DNA from: a virus
IMG/VR virus record: IMGVR_UViG_3300022929_000062
Location: 1 to 43,351 of that record
Length of the DNA stretch: 43,351 nucleotides
Strand: one strand, 5' to 3'
Part shown: positions 29,811 through 38,829 of the stretch, piece by piece
Layout: the number at the start of each line of letters is the position of its first letter
Numbering within the stretch: the stretch's first letter is position 1
Position numbers and translations under genes: made by a program
Notes under the pieces: model-generated
Told to the model about the DNA's origin: nothing
The model's input: the letters and a program-made list of their open reading frames with translations, nothing else
Databases searched by the model: none

Positions 29811-31553
29811 ATGCTAAAGAATTCATACGGGCCTACACTTACTATCAGTGAACATATTCACGCAGAAAAGTATCGTAGTGAAGGAGAAACCTTCCAAGAA
29901 GCCATGACTAGGGTTGCTGAAGCCCTTAAAGATGATGAAACACACTTCAATCAATTCCGCACTATTCTGTATAATCAGCGGTTTTTGCCAGCGGGTAGAG
30001 TGCAATCGGCTATGGGCGCTCCTCGCACTGTCACGCCGTACAACTGCTTTGTAAGCGGTACAATTGAGGATAGTATGGACGGTATCATGGACGCCGCTAA
30101 AGACGCCGCTAAGACAATGCAGCTTGGCGGTGGGATAGGTTATGATTTCTCTACACTACGTCCTCACGGGGCGCTTATAAAAAGCCTAGACAGTCGTTCT
30201 AGTGGCCCACTAAGCTTTATGAAAATCTTTGATAGTGTCTGCCATACGATTGCTTCTGCAGGTCACCGTAGAGGCGCTCAGATGGGCGTGTTAAGGGTGG
30301 ATCACCCCGATATCGAAAAGTACATCAGCGCAAAGAATAACAGCACCGAATTAACAGGATTTAATATTTCTGTTGGGGTGACTGATGCGTTCATGGATGC
30401 CGTTAAATCAAACAGTGATTTTGATCTTGTGTTTGAGGGGCGTACATATTCCACGGTAAATGCCCGTAATTTGTGGGATAGTATTTTACGTTCTACTTGG
30501 GATTGGGCAGAGCCTGGAATCCTGTTTATTGATCGAATTAACCGTAAGAATAACCTGCATTATTGCGAGAAGATTGTTGCCACTAATCCTTGCGGAGAGC
30601 AACCATTACCGCCTTACGGTGCTTGTCTTTTAGGATCATTTAACCTCACTAAATACATCGTAGAGCATGATGGTAAATACGTCTTCAATATGAACATGTT
30701 GAAGGAAGATATTCCTTATGTGGTACGGGCAATGGATAATGTGGTTGATCGTGCGACATACCCTCTACCGCAACAAGAGAAGCAAGCCAAAGATACACGC
30801 CGTATGGGATTAGGCGTCACAGGTGTTGCAAATGCGATTGAAGCGTTGGGCTTTGATTTTGGATCAGATGAATTCATTCGAGTACTTGAGGATATTATGA
30901 GTACTATTCGTGACGTTTGCTATGAAACCTCTATCGAACTGGCAAAGGAGAAAGGTGCGTTCCCTCTGTTTAAGAAGGATTACCTAACCAGCGAATTTGC
31001 TATGACCCTGCCTACCAAGATCCGCACAAAGATTGCCAAGTATGGAATTCGTAACAGCCACCTTCTTAGTGTTGCCCCTACAGGCACAATCAGTCTAAGC
31101 GCAGATAATGTGTCTAGCGGAATTGAACCTGTATTTAGCTATGTAACCAAGCGAACCATACAAACTTTTGATGGGCCAACAGAAGAGATTGTTGAAGACT
31201 ACGGATACAGAGAATTTGGGGTCAAAGGTAAAACGGCAGATCAACTATCAGTATTCGATCATGTTCGTGTTTTAAACGTAGCTTCCCGATATGTGGATAG
31301 TGCCTGCAGCAAAACCTGTAATGTAGGTGATGATGTTACATGGGAACAATTTAAACAAGTCTACATGGACGCTTATGAAGGCGGTTCGTCTGGTTGTACA
31401 ACCTTTCGTGCCAGCGGAAAGCGTTTTGGAATTTTGAATGCTGCTTCATCAGAAAACGATGTTGAAGAAAAGCCCGCAGAAAAGGACAATTTCATTGAAG
31501 AAGGTGGAGCGTGTTACTTTGACCCATCAACTGGATTACGGAAGTGTGAGTAG
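29811..31553 (+). CDS. nrdJ: Ribonucleotide reductase, class II (B12-dependent)
   Basis: 580 residues. Active-site features are C79 (PYNCF), N259-P-C261-G-E263 in TNPCGEQPLPPYGACLLGS, C272 as the partner Cys, the phosphate loop VAPTGTIS and the end pair C..C (GGACYFDPSTGLRKC). The sequence is of the NrdJ type, which uses adenosylcobalamin and needs no separate radical subunit; none is encoded here. It turns host ribonucleotides into deoxynucleotides for phage DNA. Class assignment is from sequence style, and the length is typical of phage NrdJ. It starts one base after the previous stop. Confidence 0.88.
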   Translation: MLKNSYGPTLTISEHIHAEKYRSEGETFQEAMTRVAEALKDDETHFNQFRTILYNQRFLPAGRVQSAMGAPRTVTPYNCFVSGTIEDSMDGIMDAAKDAAKTMQLGGGIGYDFSTLRPHGALIKSLDSRSSGPLSFMKIFDSVCHTIASAGHRRGAQMGVLRVDHPDIEKYISAKNNSTELTGFNISVGVTDAFMDAVKSNSDFDLVFEGRTYSTVNARNLWDSILRSTWDWAEPGILFIDRINRKNNLHYCEKIVATNPCGEQPLPPYGACLLGSFNLTKYIVEHDGKYVFNMNMLKEDIPYVVRAMDNVVDRATYPLPQQEKQAKDTRRMGLGVTGVANAIEALGFDFGSDEFIRVLEDIMSTIRDVCYETSIELAKEKGAFPLFKKDYLTSEFAMTLPTKIRTKIAKYGIRNSHLLSVAPTGTISLSADNVSSGIEPVFSYVTKRTIQTFDGPTEEIVEDYGYREFGVKGKTADQLSVFDHVRVLNVASRYVDSACSKTCNVGDDVTWEQFKQVYMDAYEGGSSGCTTFRASGKRFGILNAASSENDVEEKPAEKDNFIEEGGACYFDPSTGLRKCE

Positions 31554-31555
31554 CC

Positions 31556-31732
31556 ATGAATAAACCCTTTGATGAAGGCTACGAAGCCTTCTTTAGGGGG
31601 GATTTCATATGTAACTACAGGCTCCGCTCTCACTACCATCGTGAGTGGCAGCGGGGCTTCAATACAGCATATTTTTACAACAGGAATACACATGTACAAA
31701 GCATTCCAATCGAAAGACTTCAACAAGTATGA
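31556..31732 (+). CDS. Ribosome modulation factor-like small protein
   Basis: 58 residues. The pattern EGYEAFFRGDFICNYRL then HREWQRGFNTAYF matches ribosome modulation factor: G-Y-x-A-x3-G, C-x-Y, R-x2-W-x2-G-(W/F)-x2-A, in the same order and similar spacing as in E. coli RMF. RMF pairs ribosomes into inactive 100S dimers in stationary cells. ATG is 3 bases after the nrdJ stop, and the gene overlaps the next by 41 bases. Short RMF-like proteins are known in phages to me only in passing; ribosome binding is unproven. Confidence 0.6.
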   Translation: MNKPFDEGYEAFFRGDFICNYRLRSHYHREWQRGFNTAYFYNRNTHVQSIPIERLQQV

Positions 31733-32111
31733 CGAAGCTGCCAGAAATCGTGCTAAAGAGTTTTGGGAGAGCCAAGGATATACCTGCACGGATCACGATG
31801 ATGAATATGATGTAGACCTTGTAGTAGAAAAGAATGGTAAGCGGTTTTACTGTGAGGTTGAGGTTAAAACCGTCTGGCATGGCAAAGAATTTAAGTATGA
31901 TACCATTCATATTCCTGTGCGGAAGGCTAAGTTCTTAGGTAAACCTACGCAGTTTATGGTCTTTAATAATAGCCTTACCCATGCTGCCGTAATAGGTCGC
32001 AAAAAGGTGCTAAATGCGACTAAAGTAGATGTGCCTAACAGGAAGATTGCCTTTGGCGAAAAGTTCTTCGATATACCGAAAGAAGATGCCATATTTGTGC
32101 AAACTATATAA
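31692..32111 (+). CDS. PD-(D/E)XK nuclease-like protein
   Basis: 139 residues from ATG 31692 (AGGAA site); a longer reading from 31569 would only translate the RMF-like gene in another frame. After a helix (YDEAARNRAKEFWESQGY) comes the core DDHDDEYDVDLVVEK and FYCEVEVKTVW, giving D...E-x-K of a restriction-endonuclease-like fold. The remainder (TIHIPVRKAKFLGKPTQFMV) is beta-rich. It may be a small nuclease against host or rival DNA. Last gene before the plus-strand terminator. Confidence 0.6.
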   Translation: MYKAFQSKDFNKYDEAARNRAKEFWESQGYTCTDHDDEYDVDLVVEKNGKRFYCEVEVKTVWHGKEFKYDTIHIPVRKAKFLGKPTQFMVFNNSLTHAAVIGRKKVLNATKVDVPNRKIAFGEKFFDIPKEDAIFVQTI

Positions 32112-32206
32112 AAGAAAAAAACCTCAAGGCGATTGACCTCAAGGCTTAATTTTTATATAACAGTAGGTGAATTGAACCTTGGTCGGTTCCAATTCGTTTT
32201 AGATTG
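32112..32206. promoter_or_regulatory. Convergent intergenic region with orphan GGAACCGACC
   Basis: No gene. CCTCAAGG occurs twice (32124-32146), pairs with itself imperfectly and is followed by a T-rich tail, a weak terminator. ATTGAACC / GGTTCCAAT (about 32171-32193) forms a stem-loop that contains GGTCGGTTCC (32181-32190), identical to the island leaders but without a gene start. Confidence 0.45.
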
Positions 32207-32239
32207 AACCCTCAGATTTAGGTCTGGGGGTTTTTCTTT
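32207..32239 (+). terminator. Intrinsic terminator of the plus-strand operon
   Basis: AACCCTCAGA, six-base loop, TCTGGGGGTT (one G-U pair) and then TTTCTTT. It ends the replication transcript and touches the stop codon of the convergent structural gene. Confidence 0.82.
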
Positions 32240-35200
32240 ACTGAGGAACAAGATCCATCATTTGCTGATCTACATTGTTTTGATCGTACATATATTCTTT
32301 CTCAGCACTTACTGCTTTAGTTGTACCCGCAGTTATTGCTGTAATTAAGTTTTCATAAACTAAAGGATCCATTGGGTATGTATCGTATTTTTTAGCTAAT
32401 TCTAGAAACCTCTCTGGGTCTGCTAAAATATTATCTAAAATTTTCTGCGCCCTGTTAGTTGTATCTAAAGCATCAAATGTTGCACCTGCTATCGAACGAA
32501 TTTTTGCACCAGTTCTATTGAGAGGCCCAATAAGTGTCATAATCATTCGATTAGTTGCTTGTACCGCTTCTTTATTAAATGCCGTTGCAGATACCCCCGG
32601 AACAGGAGTTGCCTGATTAGATTTATCAATCATACGGGCTGCATCTAACAGGATCTCAAAAGTTTCCATTCGCTCTGGTTGTTCAGAGTAAATTTCTCTG
32701 CCTATCGAAAGTATATTGTTAGCCTCTTCCAGTGTTCGATCAACATTAGCACCCTTTAATGTTGTAGCCCCGCCGCTTTGTACTTTCGCACCTGATACTT
32801 TTTCTGACAGATATCTTAGATAAGCAGTTTCCATACCATCACGAACTACAGAAGCACGGGCTGGGGGCATATCATCTAATCGGGCAACAATATCCTGTAT
32901 TGTTCCTATGCCTTCAGATTCTCTAAATATTTTAACAAAAGCATCTTCTGGGTTTAGGTTTGTAGCCATTTCCCTTCCGTATACATTACTTAAAAACTTA
33001 CCCAATTCTGTTTTTTTAACTTCTTTTCGTGTCTGTGATGCGACTTCCTCTGCAGAAGTAAGGGCAGCTTCTAGTAATTTTTTATTTCCCGCTGCAGATT
33101 CAATTGAAGCAACTAAAGAATTAATTTGTTTAGCCCGTTCAGGAAAGGCTTGGTTAAGTGAATCAGCGTATTGTTGTAGTCGATCCGACATTCCTTTTAG
33201 TGCTTCAGGCGTCATAGATCCTTCTGACCTTACCTTTGAAGCAAACCCATTAATTACATCCGTAATCATGTAATCAGCAATTGCCTTTGGGTCTTCTACT
33301 TGCTCAAGTGCTGTTTTCATATTTAATACAGCATCAGCATTATTACCCTCAAGAACAGAGGTTACCAGTTCACGGCTACGCTCTTTAAAACCAGCTTTCT
33401 GAGTTCCCCTTGTCATAACTGGCTCATAGAGATCGCCAAAATCAGCTACTACTCCACCATCTCGCCAAACAGGGGCGTATTGATCGGAATAATATGTATA
33501 TGCTTTCGTGGCAGCATCTGCCGCCTCTTCGTCTGCATTTTCCGCAACCCACTGTACCTGATCATCAATAGCACGTTTAACATCTATAAGGCGTTTGGCT
33601 ACCATATCATCGCCACGCTTATAGGCCTGATCAATTAGGTTAGAAAGTTCTGGGCGAACCTTGTTGTATAAGGTTTTAAAATCAACGCCACCGTTGAGTA
33701 ACTCTTCAGCAAAGTCTCCTGCTTCTGTAGTAGTTGTAGTTGTTCCCTGTACCCCAAATGGTACAAAGGGCGCATCTTCTACGGCTTCTTTTGGTTTTAA
33801 AACAGACCTAATTGTATTGATAAGATCAACACTCTTGGTTCTTGTACCGCTTGTATCCAAAAGGTTTATTTGTTTTACGGCCTCTTCTACCTGTGCGGCA
33901 AAGCTACTATAATCAAAAGGCGTACCGTCTGGTATTGCATTATACAGATCGTCTTTTGTTTTGCTCATTGTTTCTTTGGCTTGCATCAAACCGTTTCTGA
34001 TTTGATCAAAGGAAGCAGATTTATCTGTAACAATGTCCGTTCCAGTTACCTGCTCTAAACGACTAATCTGACCACTAAGTTCCAGATCTGCATTCTGGAT
34101 ACCTTCGACTACCTGTTTTGCTGCAGCGTCAAAATTAGTTTGTGCATCTACGGCGTTAATATCAGCGGATGCTACGGAAGCACGGGCATCTGTTGCCAAT
34201 TCATCTGCGGCAGCCGCAATAGTATCAACTTGTTCTGTAGGAACCTCTGAGGATATTTCCGCAAGGCGGTCATCCACTTGTTTTTGTAGTTCTCTAGCAG
34301 GCCCTTCAGAAGCAGCAATTAACTGCGGGTTATTAGATGCTTTTTGTATATTACCTGCACGAACCCCTGAAATTCTTGCTATATCTTCTGGTTCTGCAGT
34401 GCCCCTCAAAAGAGCAGAAAGAGTATCTACTGGTACTTCTTTAGCAGCAAGATTTTGTATCTCAGGAAGAAGAACAGTTTTATTTTCTTCAACAATTCGG
34501 GCAAGTTCTCTTTTTGCTTCTGCTATTTCTTGAGGTGTAGTAGAAAAATCAATCTTTATAAGGCTTTCGGTTAATTCATCATAGATCCTACGGGTAATAG
34601 TTTGTTCTCTTCCTGCGTCTAGTAATGGAAGGATAGTGAATTTAGATGCCAGTTTAGCGGCTTGTGCGGTTGTCATTACAACCCCTGAAAGCGCACTGTT
34701 TAAAAACATACCTTCAACAAGCACATTTACACGCTGCTCAATTATGTCTTCTGCCTTGCTGTCGCCAAGATCAAGGCCCTGCGCTATTGGGATAAGAGCA
34801 GCCTTTTCTCCACCAAGGAATAAGGTTCCTTCATCTGTACTGGTTGTAGCTGCAGCGCCTGTTTCGGCGGCGGCAAGAACTGCAAAACCTCTAATTACTT
34901 TAGGTAGAGCCTTTGTAACTACCTGTGCGGCAGCACCGCCCCCAAAAGAAGTTATTACCGCAGGAACAGCATCTGTTAGGATAGCATCCCCAAAGCTGTC
35001 GCCAGTATCGACATTAACGATTAACGGGCTTATGGCATCTACTGCGCCCTCTGCCCCTAATACTTCTGCTCCTGCAGCGCCCGCTTCAAGTATAGCCCCA
35101 GCACTTTCACTAAGACCCAAAGCAATTTTACTAAATTCATCTACCTTGGCTTCAGTGTCATCAAAAGCCGTCGATGCCCTGTCCAAATCACCAGTTAGTA

Positions 35201-35639
35201 GCCCCGCAATAACATCATAAGTATTGTCCAACATACCATTTTTACCAAACATCTTCATATCTGGTCGGGGTATATATTCACGCCTACCTGTTTCGGGGTC
35301 TTCGTATACTGCGTAACCCAAACCAAATAAAGGCTTTATAACATCAGGGCTTTCCATGAGAGTATCGTATTTTTCTCTAGCCTCACTATAAGTAAGGCCT
35401 GAGTACATCTGTGTGCTAATAGCATCAGGTTCTTCTTCAGCTATTTCTTTTAAAGTAGGCTCATCTTCTTCGCCCTCTTGTGTATTTTCTAAATCATCAG
35501 AAGCAAAAGGATCAACGATGCTAGTTTCACTACTTGCCTCTACAGGAACAGGCTCTGTGTTGTCTGTTTCTATAGGTATAACACTACTTGTATTTGTTTC
35601 GTCTTCTTCAGTAGCAAATGGGTCTACAATATCTACCAT
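32238..35639 (-). CDS. Very large internal virion/ejection-type protein
   Basis: 1133 residues. The acidic N-terminus contains IVDPFATEED (residues 4-13) and IVDPFASDDL (about 41-50), a duplicated motif. Residues of roughly 165-345 are Gly/Ala-rich and hydrophobic (VPAVITSFGGGAAAQVVTKA), the rest long helical segments with coiled-coil character. This build, and the last place in the structural operon, fit the internal virion proteins that are ejected with podovirus DNA. I see no lytic transglycosylase motif such as T7 gp16 has. Start ATG overlaps the previous stop by one base. Confidence 0.65.
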   Translation of the reverse strand: MVDIVDPFATEEDETNTSSVIPIETDNTEPVPVEASSETSIVDPFASDDLENTQEGEEDEPTLKEIAEEEPDAISTQMYSGLTYSEAREKYDTLMESPDVIKPLFGLGYAVYEDPETGRREYIPRPDMKMFGKNGMLDNTYDVIAGLLTGDLDRASTAFDDTEAKVDEFSKIALGLSESAGAILEAGAAGAEVLGAEGAVDAISPLIVNVDTGDSFGDAILTDAVPAVITSFGGGAAAQVVTKALPKVIRGFAVLAAAETGAAATTSTDEGTLFLGGEKAALIPIAQGLDLGDSKAEDIIEQRVNVLVEGMFLNSALSGVVMTTAQAAKLASKFTILPLLDAGREQTITRRIYDELTESLIKIDFSTTPQEIAEAKRELARIVEENKTVLLPEIQNLAAKEVPVDTLSALLRGTAEPEDIARISGVRAGNIQKASNNPQLIAASEGPARELQKQVDDRLAEISSEVPTEQVDTIAAAADELATDARASVASADINAVDAQTNFDAAAKQVVEGIQNADLELSGQISRLEQVTGTDIVTDKSASFDQIRNGLMQAKETMSKTKDDLYNAIPDGTPFDYSSFAAQVEEAVKQINLLDTSGTRTKSVDLINTIRSVLKPKEAVEDAPFVPFGVQGTTTTTTEAGDFAEELLNGGVDFKTLYNKVRPELSNLIDQAYKRGDDMVAKRLIDVKRAIDDQVQWVAENADEEAADAATKAYTYYSDQYAPVWRDGGVVADFGDLYEPVMTRGTQKAGFKERSRELVTSVLEGNNADAVLNMKTALEQVEDPKAIADYMITDVINGFASKVRSEGSMTPEALKGMSDRLQQYADSLNQAFPERAKQINSLVASIESAAGNKKLLEAALTSAEEVASQTRKEVKKTELGKFLSNVYGREMATNLNPEDAFVKIFRESEGIGTIQDIVARLDDMPPARASVVRDGMETAYLRYLSEKVSGAKVQSGGATTLKGANVDRTLEEANNILSIGREIYSEQPERMETFEILLDAARMIDKSNQATPVPGVSATAFNKEAVQATNRMIMTLIGPLNRTGAKIRSIAGATFDALDTTNRAQKILDNILADPERFLELAKKYDTYPMDPLVYENLITAITAGTTKAVSAEKEYMYDQNNVDQQMMDLVPQ

Positions 35640-38119
35640 TACTTTAATACCCCGTAAGTTTTAGACCAGAAATCTGTTAAATCCTTATCGCTTACACCAG
35701 GATTTTCTTCCCTAGCACGGGATAAGAAATTTTCTAAAGTAGGTTTTCCTGATAACCATGAGAATGCGTCTGCCAACCCATTATCATTTGCATAAAGACC
35801 TGTTGATTTTCCGTAACCTTTAAATAGGTTTTGATCACGCCGCTGTAACATAATAACAGCATCATCTTCGTTGAAGTCATTTATCAACCTCTGGGTCTTT
35901 TTAACGACTGCTTCTGCTTGACTTTTCAGGTTAGCACTAAAGGTTGTATAGGTGTTACCTTGATCCAATATGGCAAGTGCTTTTTCAAAGTCTTTGTTAG
36001 ATAGTCCTTGCCCTGATTGTCCTAGAGAACTTGCTGCAAAGGTGAACGCCAGTTTAATCTTCTCCGCTTGAAACAAGGCAGCTTTTCTTGTGGTTTCGTC
36101 TAATCCGGGGATACTATTTAGATATTGAGTTACTGCGCTATCAATACTTGTCTCAATATCTGATAACGATCTAGTTTCGTTAAACGTATCTATGATAGTT
36201 CCAACTTCTACGCCTACTCTTTTTATAAATGGAAGTACTTTACCACCAACTGTAGTTAAGATAGCAGGATTACCCCCCATTTCAGGGTTAACCAAATCAT
36301 CAAGTTTCTTTGCTGATTCCAGCGTAGTAGCCATACCTATACGCTGCTTTTTAAGAGGCTGGATAGTAGATTGGTTAATCTTAATTACACCATCGTATAT
36401 ATCATCTTGTAGATCCAAGTTTATAACCTGTTCTCCCTCAACAGGAACACGGGTTTTAGTAGGATCATTAAGATCAACATACTGATTATTTTCATTGAGT
36501 TTAGCAGTAGTACTTTCAATTTCTCCCGTTTCAGATTTATACTTAATTAGGAAAGTTTCGCTTCCTGGTAAAATCTTAGGTGCTTGAGCATTCCTGTTAT
36601 TAAGAAGTTCTTGTAACTTTACAATATTTTGAGGTGCAGTGCCTTCCGTATTTATTATAGAAGTAATAGTAGCGGTATCTACATCGTCATAGTCTGCAAT
36701 ATTAAAATCATTTATTTCTTGTGCTGCAGCGGATGCGCTTTTCTGTACTCTTACCCTATCAATGTCTGCCTTATAATTAGAATCTGTAACGGTAGACGAT
36801 AGAATTTCAAGAACATCATCACTTAGTTTATCTAAATCGACTATACTTAGAGGCTTATCTGCAGATATTGCCTTGCCGTATTCTCTTACTCTCTTAGCAC
36901 CATCGGCATCACCAGCATCTTCAAGTTCTTTGGCGTTGCCTTCAAAGTTATCTTTAGTAATTGTACTCCATTCGATTGGTTCCTTGATTTCCTTTTGTGC
37001 CGCTATTTCTGCATCAATAATCTTTAGGTCATCATCTTTAGCGCCCAAAGATTTAGCAACCCGCCGCTTCTGTTCCAAAGCAGCTTTATCCAATCCTACA
37101 AAAGAGTCAGGCTCTACTATAGTTTCCCACGGTTTAAGGTTTTTCTCTTCAGCATCCACAAGTGCTTTAATAGCAACAAATTCGTCTGTATTCGTTTCCT
37201 TTAATAACTCTAAGGTCTGAAGCTGGTTTTTTGCAGCTTCTAAATCACCAGCAAGAGAATTAATTGTAGATTTTAAACTTCTTCCTTTAAGCAGTGCTTC
37301 TCTGTCTTCCATTATTTTTAAGAGATCCGCATCTAAGGTAACATTGTCGCCCTTGAGTTCATCTTTATATAACTCAATGTCTTCTAATGTTTTTAATCTT
37401 GTGTAATCGAGTTTAGCAGGGGTTTCCCCGAATGGAGTGATTTTAATTCCACGCTTTTCTATTTCCACAGGTTCAAGGGATGCATCATTTTCACCTTCAG
37501 GGCCAAGAATAGCATCCATCTGCTTTTCCATGCCCTTTTGCATACTACCTTCGCCTGATTTAGCTAAATCATCTACAGAGTTTGCAATTTGGTCTGCCGC
37601 CTCATTATCATCTCTACTATCAGCATCATAATAAGCATTTAATGTACTTTTAGAAGCAACATCCAAATCTACATCACTACGCTGTAGCAGCGGCCCCTGT
37701 AATTCACGGCTCTCAGTTTCAGTTGTAAATTCCAGCCTTCCGCTTTCCACCATATTCTGAGTAGCAGTCATAACTGCACCAACATCCCCATCCATAAGGG
37801 TAAGTTGCTGTTGGAAATAATTTACCGCCTGCGGGTTATTGTTTGTACCAGAAAAAGTTTCAGATAAGATCAGGGCATTCTTTTTATTCTTCTGTGCCTT
37901 GTCTTCTGCTTTACGTTGCCGTTCAGCCGCAGCCCTTCGTGCCGCTCTTTCCTCTTTAGCTTTAATCTTTGCTTCTTCCTTTTCATCAGCCGCTTGCTGC
38001 ATCCAGCTTTTAGCAATGATGTCTGCGCCCTTTGAGAAGGCTAAACCAAATGAATCTTCGTTTTTGTAATAGTTCTTTTTACCAGAAGAAACCGCCGCTT
38101 GTGTATCACGCCAACCCAT
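35639..38119 (-). CDS. Large helical virion protein (internal core-like)
   Basis: 826 residues, highly charged and helical. Residues of about 40-80 are a very strong coiled coil (KEEAKIKAKEERAARRAAAE). Many heptad-like stretches follow, and there is an acidic middle. It has no catalytic motif that I recognise. Together with the 1133-residue protein it resembles the gp15/gp16 pair of podovirus core proteins in size, order and composition. It overlaps the upstream gene by 14 bases and is coupled to the downstream one (TAATG). Confidence 0.6.
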   Translation of the reverse strand: MGWRDTQAAVSSGKKNYYKNEDSFGLAFSKGADIIAKSWMQQAADEKEEAKIKAKEERAARRAAAERQRKAEDKAQKNKKNALILSETFSGTNNNPQAVNYFQQQLTLMDGDVGAVMTATQNMVESGRLEFTTETESRELQGPLLQRSDVDLDVASKSTLNAYYDADSRDDNEAADQIANSVDDLAKSGEGSMQKGMEKQMDAILGPEGENDASLEPVEIEKRGIKITPFGETPAKLDYTRLKTLEDIELYKDELKGDNVTLDADLLKIMEDREALLKGRSLKSTINSLAGDLEAAKNQLQTLELLKETNTDEFVAIKALVDAEEKNLKPWETIVEPDSFVGLDKAALEQKRRVAKSLGAKDDDLKIIDAEIAAQKEIKEPIEWSTITKDNFEGNAKELEDAGDADGAKRVREYGKAISADKPLSIVDLDKLSDDVLEILSSTVTDSNYKADIDRVRVQKSASAAAQEINDFNIADYDDVDTATITSIINTEGTAPQNIVKLQELLNNRNAQAPKILPGSETFLIKYKSETGEIESTTAKLNENNQYVDLNDPTKTRVPVEGEQVINLDLQDDIYDGVIKINQSTIQPLKKQRIGMATTLESAKKLDDLVNPEMGGNPAILTTVGGKVLPFIKRVGVEVGTIIDTFNETRSLSDIETSIDSAVTQYLNSIPGLDETTRKAALFQAEKIKLAFTFAASSLGQSGQGLSNKDFEKALAILDQGNTYTTFSANLKSQAEAVVKKTQRLINDFNEDDAVIMLQRRDQNLFKGYGKSTGLYANDNGLADAFSWLSGKPTLENFLSRAREENPGVSDKDLTDFWSKTYGVLK

Positions 38120-38663
38120 CTACAGGCTCCTCTTCTTCATTTGATAAACCTAGCATTGCAGCCTGTTCTTCTTCACTGGCTGTTTCTACATCTGTTGGTG
38201 TAGCCATTAAGCCACCCTCTGAATTGGTCACTGACTCTTCAACAATTTCATCAGGATCGTCTTCTTCGTCATCATCAAAGATACCAAGCGCCAGTTTTAG
38301 GGAAGTAGGGGTAATTACCACACGGTTCTCATCGTTGAGGCCCATGTCATATTTGATGTCCTGTTCGTCAGCTATAATACCAATGTAACGGGCTAGTGGG
38401 CCTGCCATTAAAATAGCTAAGTCGATAGAAAACTTACCACGGGAAATACCCTGCATGAGTATTGCGCTTACTACCGTAGCAACGTGCGTATCAATTTTTA
38501 AAAGAGCATAAACCAGTTCTAATTCTTCTGGCTCATTCATTTTTCTAATTAAATAATCAACACCCTCATCGTAACTGACGATATCAGGTGGCCTGTGCCA
38601 AGGATAATTACGGGTGTCTGCAGCGTAGTTCGCACCAGCAATCGGGAAATCAAACATCTTCAT
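38106..38663 (-). CDS. Structural-operon hypothetical protein, 185 aa
   Basis: Helical N-terminal two thirds (NEPEELELVYALLKIDTHVA, SIDLAILMAGPLARYIGIIA) and a very acidic C-terminal tail (FDDDEEDDPDEIVEE). Its ATG lies inside the end of the previous gene, and its end overlaps the next start by 14 bases. It is likely a virion or assembly protein by location; I do not know the family. The acidic end resembles those of chaperone-like phage proteins. Confidence 0.6.
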   Translation of the reverse strand: MKMFDFPIAGANYAADTRNYPWHRPPDIVSYDEGVDYLIRKMNEPEELELVYALLKIDTHVATVVSAILMQGISRGKFSIDLAILMAGPLARYIGIIADEQDIKYDMGLNDENRVVITPTSLKLALGIFDDDEEDDPDEIVEESVTNSEGGLMATPTDVETASEEEQAAMLGLSNEEEEPVDGLA

Positions 38664-38829
38664 CTACGATCTCCTCATCATTGTCTTCTGACAACATCTC
38701 TTCTTCAAGTTCATCGAAATATGCAGGGGTATGAAATATTCCCTCTTCGCTTAATTTATTGGTAGCGGCGGGTATTTTACCGTTCATAAAAGCCTTAATC
38801 GACTTCTTTACTGCGTCTTCAAACTTCAT
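38650..38829 (-). CDS. Small acidic protein, 59 aa
   Basis: Starts MKFEDAVKKSIKAFMNGKIP and ends acidic (EMLSEDNDEEIVDEDV). The ATG overlaps the stop of the S74-type gene (ATGA), and its own end overlaps the next start by 14 bases, so it is firmly part of the operon. No motif visible. It may act with its acidic neighbour. Confidence 0.58.
   Translation of the reverse strand: MKFEDAVKKSIKAFMNGKIPAATNKLSEEGIFHTPAYFDELEEEMLSEDNDEEIVDEDV

Noticed and set aside
31569-31691. Longer start for the nuclease-like gene
   Set aside because: It would only cover the RMF-like gene in another frame; ATG 31692 has its own AGGAA site.
34636-35220. Ala/Pro/Ser-rich frame of 194 codons on the plus strand
   Set aside because: It is antisense to the internal virion protein and reflects its Gly/Ala-rich section.
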